NCBI GenBank assembly: GCA_017416185.1
Contig: JAFQDF010000025.1
Location: 1 to 35,083 of the forward strand
DNA from: Clostridia bacterium
Lineage (GTDB): Bacteria; Bacillota; Clostridia; Oscillospirales; CAG-272
Direction of reading: 5' to 3'
Length of the DNA stretch: 35,083 nucleotides
The notes beneath the pieces are model-generated. The model ran no database searches. It was not told the origin of the DNA and saw only the letters and a list, made by a program, of their open reading frames with translations. Below are positions 32,848-35,083 of this stretch, piece by piece; positions within the stretch are counted from its first letter, which is position 1, and each line of letters opens with the position of its first letter. Made by a program: the position numbers and the translations under genes.

Positions 32848-34557
32848 TTATATAGCGATCTGGCAAGGTGCGTAGTTTACAACTACGCCTTTCCTTGTAT
32901 TTACGGATACCTCGGGCACCGGCAGCGGGAACACTTCGGGAATGAAGATTGCCCCTACACAGTTGTAATGAATAGTGAGATGCTGTACCCATTCGCCGTC
33001 GATTTTCTCCGCCTGATGGACCTCTATGCGGTCGATCAGTTCGTTCAGCATACGCGGCGTTAATGCCTTTGCCCTGGTGTATTTGCGGACGGTGGAAATG
33101 AACATATCCGCTGTTACGGCCTTGCTGCTCAATTTATCCATTTCAGCGCGGAGGGTCTTTATCCTCTCGGATATCTCCTTTTGCTCGTCCTCATATCGTC
33201 TTGACATTTTGGAAAAGCGATCATCGGAGAGTTTACCCGAAACATTGTCCTCGTAGATACGCTCAAACAATCCGTCCAATTCTTCATCACGGGCTTGTAG
33301 GGCTGCATGCTCTTTTTCTTTGAGCTTACGGTCAAGTGCCACACTCTGTTGAGAGCTGCCCATGACGGCCTTTACAAAGTCGTCCTCATAATGACTTGCA
33401 AACTTCGTTAGCCGTTTGATCTCGCCAAGTACCACCTGCTCCAGAAAATCCACACGGACATAATGGGTAGAGGTACAAGTCCCTCTGTTGCCCTTATAGT
33501 TGGAACAGTTGAAATACTTGATCTCAGGATTGCCTTGGTTGAAATGGTAATGGAGGTTGTTTCCGCAGTCGGCACAAACCAAAAGACCCGAAAACATATT
33601 TTTCTCTCCATCATTGGTACGCCGCCTACGCCTCGTTCCTCGTTTCTGCTGTACCTGCTCCCACACGGCACGATCAATGATAGGTTCGTGTACGTCCTTG
33701 AAAACGACCCAATTCTCACGGTCATTATCAATCCGTTTTTTGTTCTTATAAGATTTAGAGTAGGTCTTGAAATTGAGGATATCGCCGCAGTATTCTTGAA
33801 GTGAAAGAATTTTGGTGATGGTCGAGCTGTTCCACCTTGTAGGCGGTAACTGCTTGCCCTTTCCGGGCCGTTTAACGCCCTTCTGCAGCCAATAGGCACG
33901 AGGGGTAAGTATTCCATCCCTTTCAAGTTGTGCCGCGATCTGCTCCGTTCCGAGGCCGTCCAGGGTCATACTGTAAATGCGCTTGACTACCAAGGCGGCT
34001 TCATCGTCCACTATCCAGCGTTTCGGATTGTCGGGGTCCTTCATATAACCATAGGGAGGCTGTCCCATCGGTTCGCCTGCGTTGCCCTTGATCTTATTGC
34101 TGATACGGCGTTTTTTGCTGATATCACGTGCGTACCATTCATTGAACAGGTTGCGGATCGGCGCCAACTCGTTTTCACCTTCGGCGGTGTCGATATTGTC
34201 CGAGACTGCCACAAGACGGATATCATGCTCGGGGAAAAATTCCTCGGTCAAGCGTCCGACCTCAATATAGTTTCGTCCGAGACGGGATAGGTCCTTGACG
34301 AACACGGCAGCGGCGCGTCCTTCTTCAAGCTGACGGATCATATCCACAAAGCCGGGGCGGTCCATCGTAACGCCTGAAATTCCATCGTCCATAAAATGAA
34401 CTAAATTCGTGTAGCCCTTTTCTTTGGCTACTTTGGTGAGCAGCTTTTTCTGATTGCCAATGCTGTAGCTCTCACCTTCCAGATTATCGTCACGGGAAAG
34501 TCTCTCATAAAGAAAGGCTGTCACGTCACGGGATTTTTTGTTGTTCGACTGTTTCAC
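32848..34557 (-). CDS. Large serine recombinase (TnpX/TndX type)
   Basis: The 569-residue protein has an N-terminal resolvase domain with nucleophile Ser21 (FLYERLSRDDN), FMDDGISG and KDLSRLGRNYIEVG. A recombinase domain follows, then a zinc ribbon with Cys328, Cys331, Cys351 and Cys361. A long coiled coil (about 385-470) and a C-terminal DUF4368-like segment (VEVH-type motif IDRIEVHQAEKIDG) complete it. Such proteins excise and insert integrative elements without host factors. The start is GTG 34557, after AAAGGAGGA. It has its own promoter, and TnpW is encoded upstream. Confidence 0.95.
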   Translation of the reverse strand: MKQSNNKKSRDVTAFLYERLSRDDNLEGESYSIGNQKKLLTKVAKEKGYTNLVHFMDDGISGVTMDRPGFVDMIRQLEEGRAAAVFVKDLSRLGRNYIEVGRLTEEFFPEHDIRLVAVSDNIDTAEGENELAPIRNLFNEWYARDISKKRRISNKIKGNAGEPMGQPPYGYMKDPDNPKRWIVDDEAALVVKRIYSMTLDGLGTEQIAAQLERDGILTPRAYWLQKGVKRPGKGKQLPPTRWNSSTITKILSLQEYCGDILNFKTYSKSYKNKKRIDNDRENWVVFKDVHEPIIDRAVWEQVQQKRGTRRRRRTNDGEKNMFSGLLVCADCGNNLHYHFNQGNPEIKYFNCSNYKGNRGTCTSTHYVRVDFLEQVVLGEIKRLTKFASHYEDDFVKAVMGSSQQSVALDRKLKEKEHAALQARDEELDGLFERIYEDNVSGKLSDDRFSKMSRRYEDEQKEISERIKTLRAEMDKLSSKAVTADMFISTVRKYTRAKALTPRMLNELIDRIEVHQAEKIDGEWVQHLTIHYNCVGAIFIPEVFPLPVPEVSVNTRKGVVVNYAPCQIAI

Positions 34558-34621
34558 AAGTCCTCCTTTCCGGGACAGTCGGACAACAATTTTTCTTGCG
34601 TGAGCATTACTTCACGCTTAT

Positions 34622-34651
34622 ATTATACCGCGCCCGACAGCCACTTGTCAG
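34622..34651 (-). promoter_or_regulatory. Promoter of the serine recombinase gene
   Basis: On the minus strand, CTGACA (34651-34646) and TATAAT (34627-34622) are 18 bases apart. A short gcgtga/tcacgc hairpin lies in the leader before the ribosome site. Confidence 0.6.
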
Positions 34652-34668
34652 CCGGATTTGCAGAAGTT

Positions 34669-34857
34669 TTACGATTTACTTTCGCAATCTGCCTGCATAA
34701 GGCGTAAAAGGATCGCGCCGAAGGTATTGGCGTTTTCTTCTTTGAATACCGGCTTTACGACAAACGACCTACCTTCGATACGGTAGGTCGTTGTTTCTTC
34801 CAGAGGATTTTCACTTGCTTTATTTTCTTTGCCTTTCGGCAATTTATTTTCTTGCAT
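34669..34857 (-). CDS. TnpW-family transposon-encoded protein
   Basis: The 62-residue protein matches the TnpW pattern: a charged N-terminus, TTTYRIEGRSFVVKPVFKEE, then NTFGAILLRLMQADCE. It is regularly found just upstream of large serine recombinases in Tn4451-related elements; its role is not settled. AAAGGGG precedes the start at 34857. The gap to the recombinase gene (111 bases) contains that gene's promoter. Confidence 0.85.
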   Translation of the reverse strand: MQENKLPKGKENKASENPLEETTTYRIEGRSFVVKPVFKEENANTFGAILLRLMQADCESKS

Positions 34858-34880
34858 AGTAACCCCTTTCAGTAACTAAT

Positions 34881-35039
34881 TTAATACAAACGAAAATAGG
34901 CTGAACGGACGGCTGCTTGGCTCAGCTCCACGGGAATTTCACCCTCACGCGGTTCTCGCGCGACCCTACCTATTGCCTGCGACGCCTCGCCGCCTGAATA
35001 TGGTTGCACGCTCGGGCTGTAGCTATAGAGGAGTATCAT
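34881..35039 (-). CDS. Possible small protein of 52 residues in the element
   Basis: A frame of 53 codons runs from ATG 35039 to TAA 34881, with AGGAAGG just upstream and tnpW 24 bases after its stop. It is Ala-, Gly-, Glu- and Arg-rich (GGEASQAIGRVAREPREGEI, then PVELSQAAVRSAYFRLY) and GC-richer than the flanks. I recognise no family. The same bases can fold into short stems, so a structured RNA is an alternative. At the edge (35023-35083, minus) another frame is open and ends at TAG 35023-35025; it may be the tail of a further gene and overlaps this start. Confidence 0.4.
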   Translation of the reverse strand: MILLYSYSPSVQPYSGGEASQAIGRVAREPREGEIPVELSQAAVRSAYFRLY

Positions 35040-35083
35040 TATCCTTCCTAATTGTCATCGCCCATGAGTTGCTAATTTCATTT

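Larger units (their letters stand above)
32843..35083. mobile_element. Left part of an integrative element (Tn4451/ICE-like), right end outside window
   Basis: A large serine recombinase with TnpW upstream, and a GC-richer base composition than the host genes, begin immediately behind the tRNA-Leu terminator. Recombinases of such elements commonly sit at one end, so the element boundary is probably between about 32799 and 32848. The other end is not in the window, and no flanking direct repeat can be confirmed. Confidence 0.75.

Noticed and set aside
34905..35020. Cobalamin-riboswitch-like fragments (gggtgaaattccc)
   Set aside because: The local match lacks the conserved core expected of the riboswitch (no GCCACTG-type segment), and the downstream genes are recombination genes.

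Overview
The window looks like chromosome of a low-to-mid-GC, Gram-positive-type anaerobe of class Clostridia (Bacillota), probably intestinal. Supporting signs are strong AGGAGG-type ribosome sites, lipobox lipoproteins, S-layer-homology (SLH) proteins, the ACT/UPF0210 gene pair, an ANTAR regulator beside a glutamine synthetase, and a TnpW/large-serine-recombinase element at the right edge. I cannot name the species.

Layout, left to right. (1) 2-5138, plus strand: the 3' part of an SLH protein with a DUF4838 glycosidase-like domain, then a Gfo/Idh/MocA oxidoreductase, a Cof-type HAD phosphatase and an M24-fold protein with an eroded metal site. (2) 5146-8063: a 25-bp-arm bidirectional terminator, then a PutP-like sodium/solute symporter and an MFS transporter on the minus strand. 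(3) 8071-13973, plus strand: mscL, then a tight run of glutamine-synthetase-like protein, ANTAR regulator, a beta-propeller lipoprotein and its SLH-anchored paralogue. (4) 13988-16929: a three-gene unit of ABC ATPase, ABC permease and a Card1/Can2-like (DUF1887) CARF-nuclease, with no CRISPR array or cas gene in the window. This is the most interesting item. (5) 16926-21544: two more Gfo/Idh/MocA oxidoreductases separated by a MITE-like repeat, then a COG2509-type flavoprotein and a lipoprotein. (6) 21584-24222: a large zinc-ribbon/DUF5050-like membrane protein on the minus strand and a 44-residue membrane peptide on the plus strand. (7) 24251-28362, minus strand: a compact operon of ACT protein, UPF0210 protein, DUF554 membrane protein, SIS phosphosugar protein and BadF-type sugar kinase. 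(8) 28452-32011, plus strand: a small membrane protein, a lipoprotein whose ribosome site lies inside a hairpin, alanine racemase and a trigger-factor-like PPIase lipoprotein. A zinc-ribbon membrane protein follows on the minus strand. (9) 32657-35083: tRNA-Leu(UAG), then directly behind its terminator the end of an integrative element with a large serine recombinase, TnpW and a GC-rich leader.

Taken together, much of the region serves surface glycan handling: wall- or membrane-anchored glycosidase-like proteins, sugar-type NAD(P) oxidoreductases, an amino-sugar-type kinase and SIS protein, and transporters. Nitrogen metabolism and envelope maintenance genes are mixed in. All functions are read from sequence motifs by eye; no database search was run.
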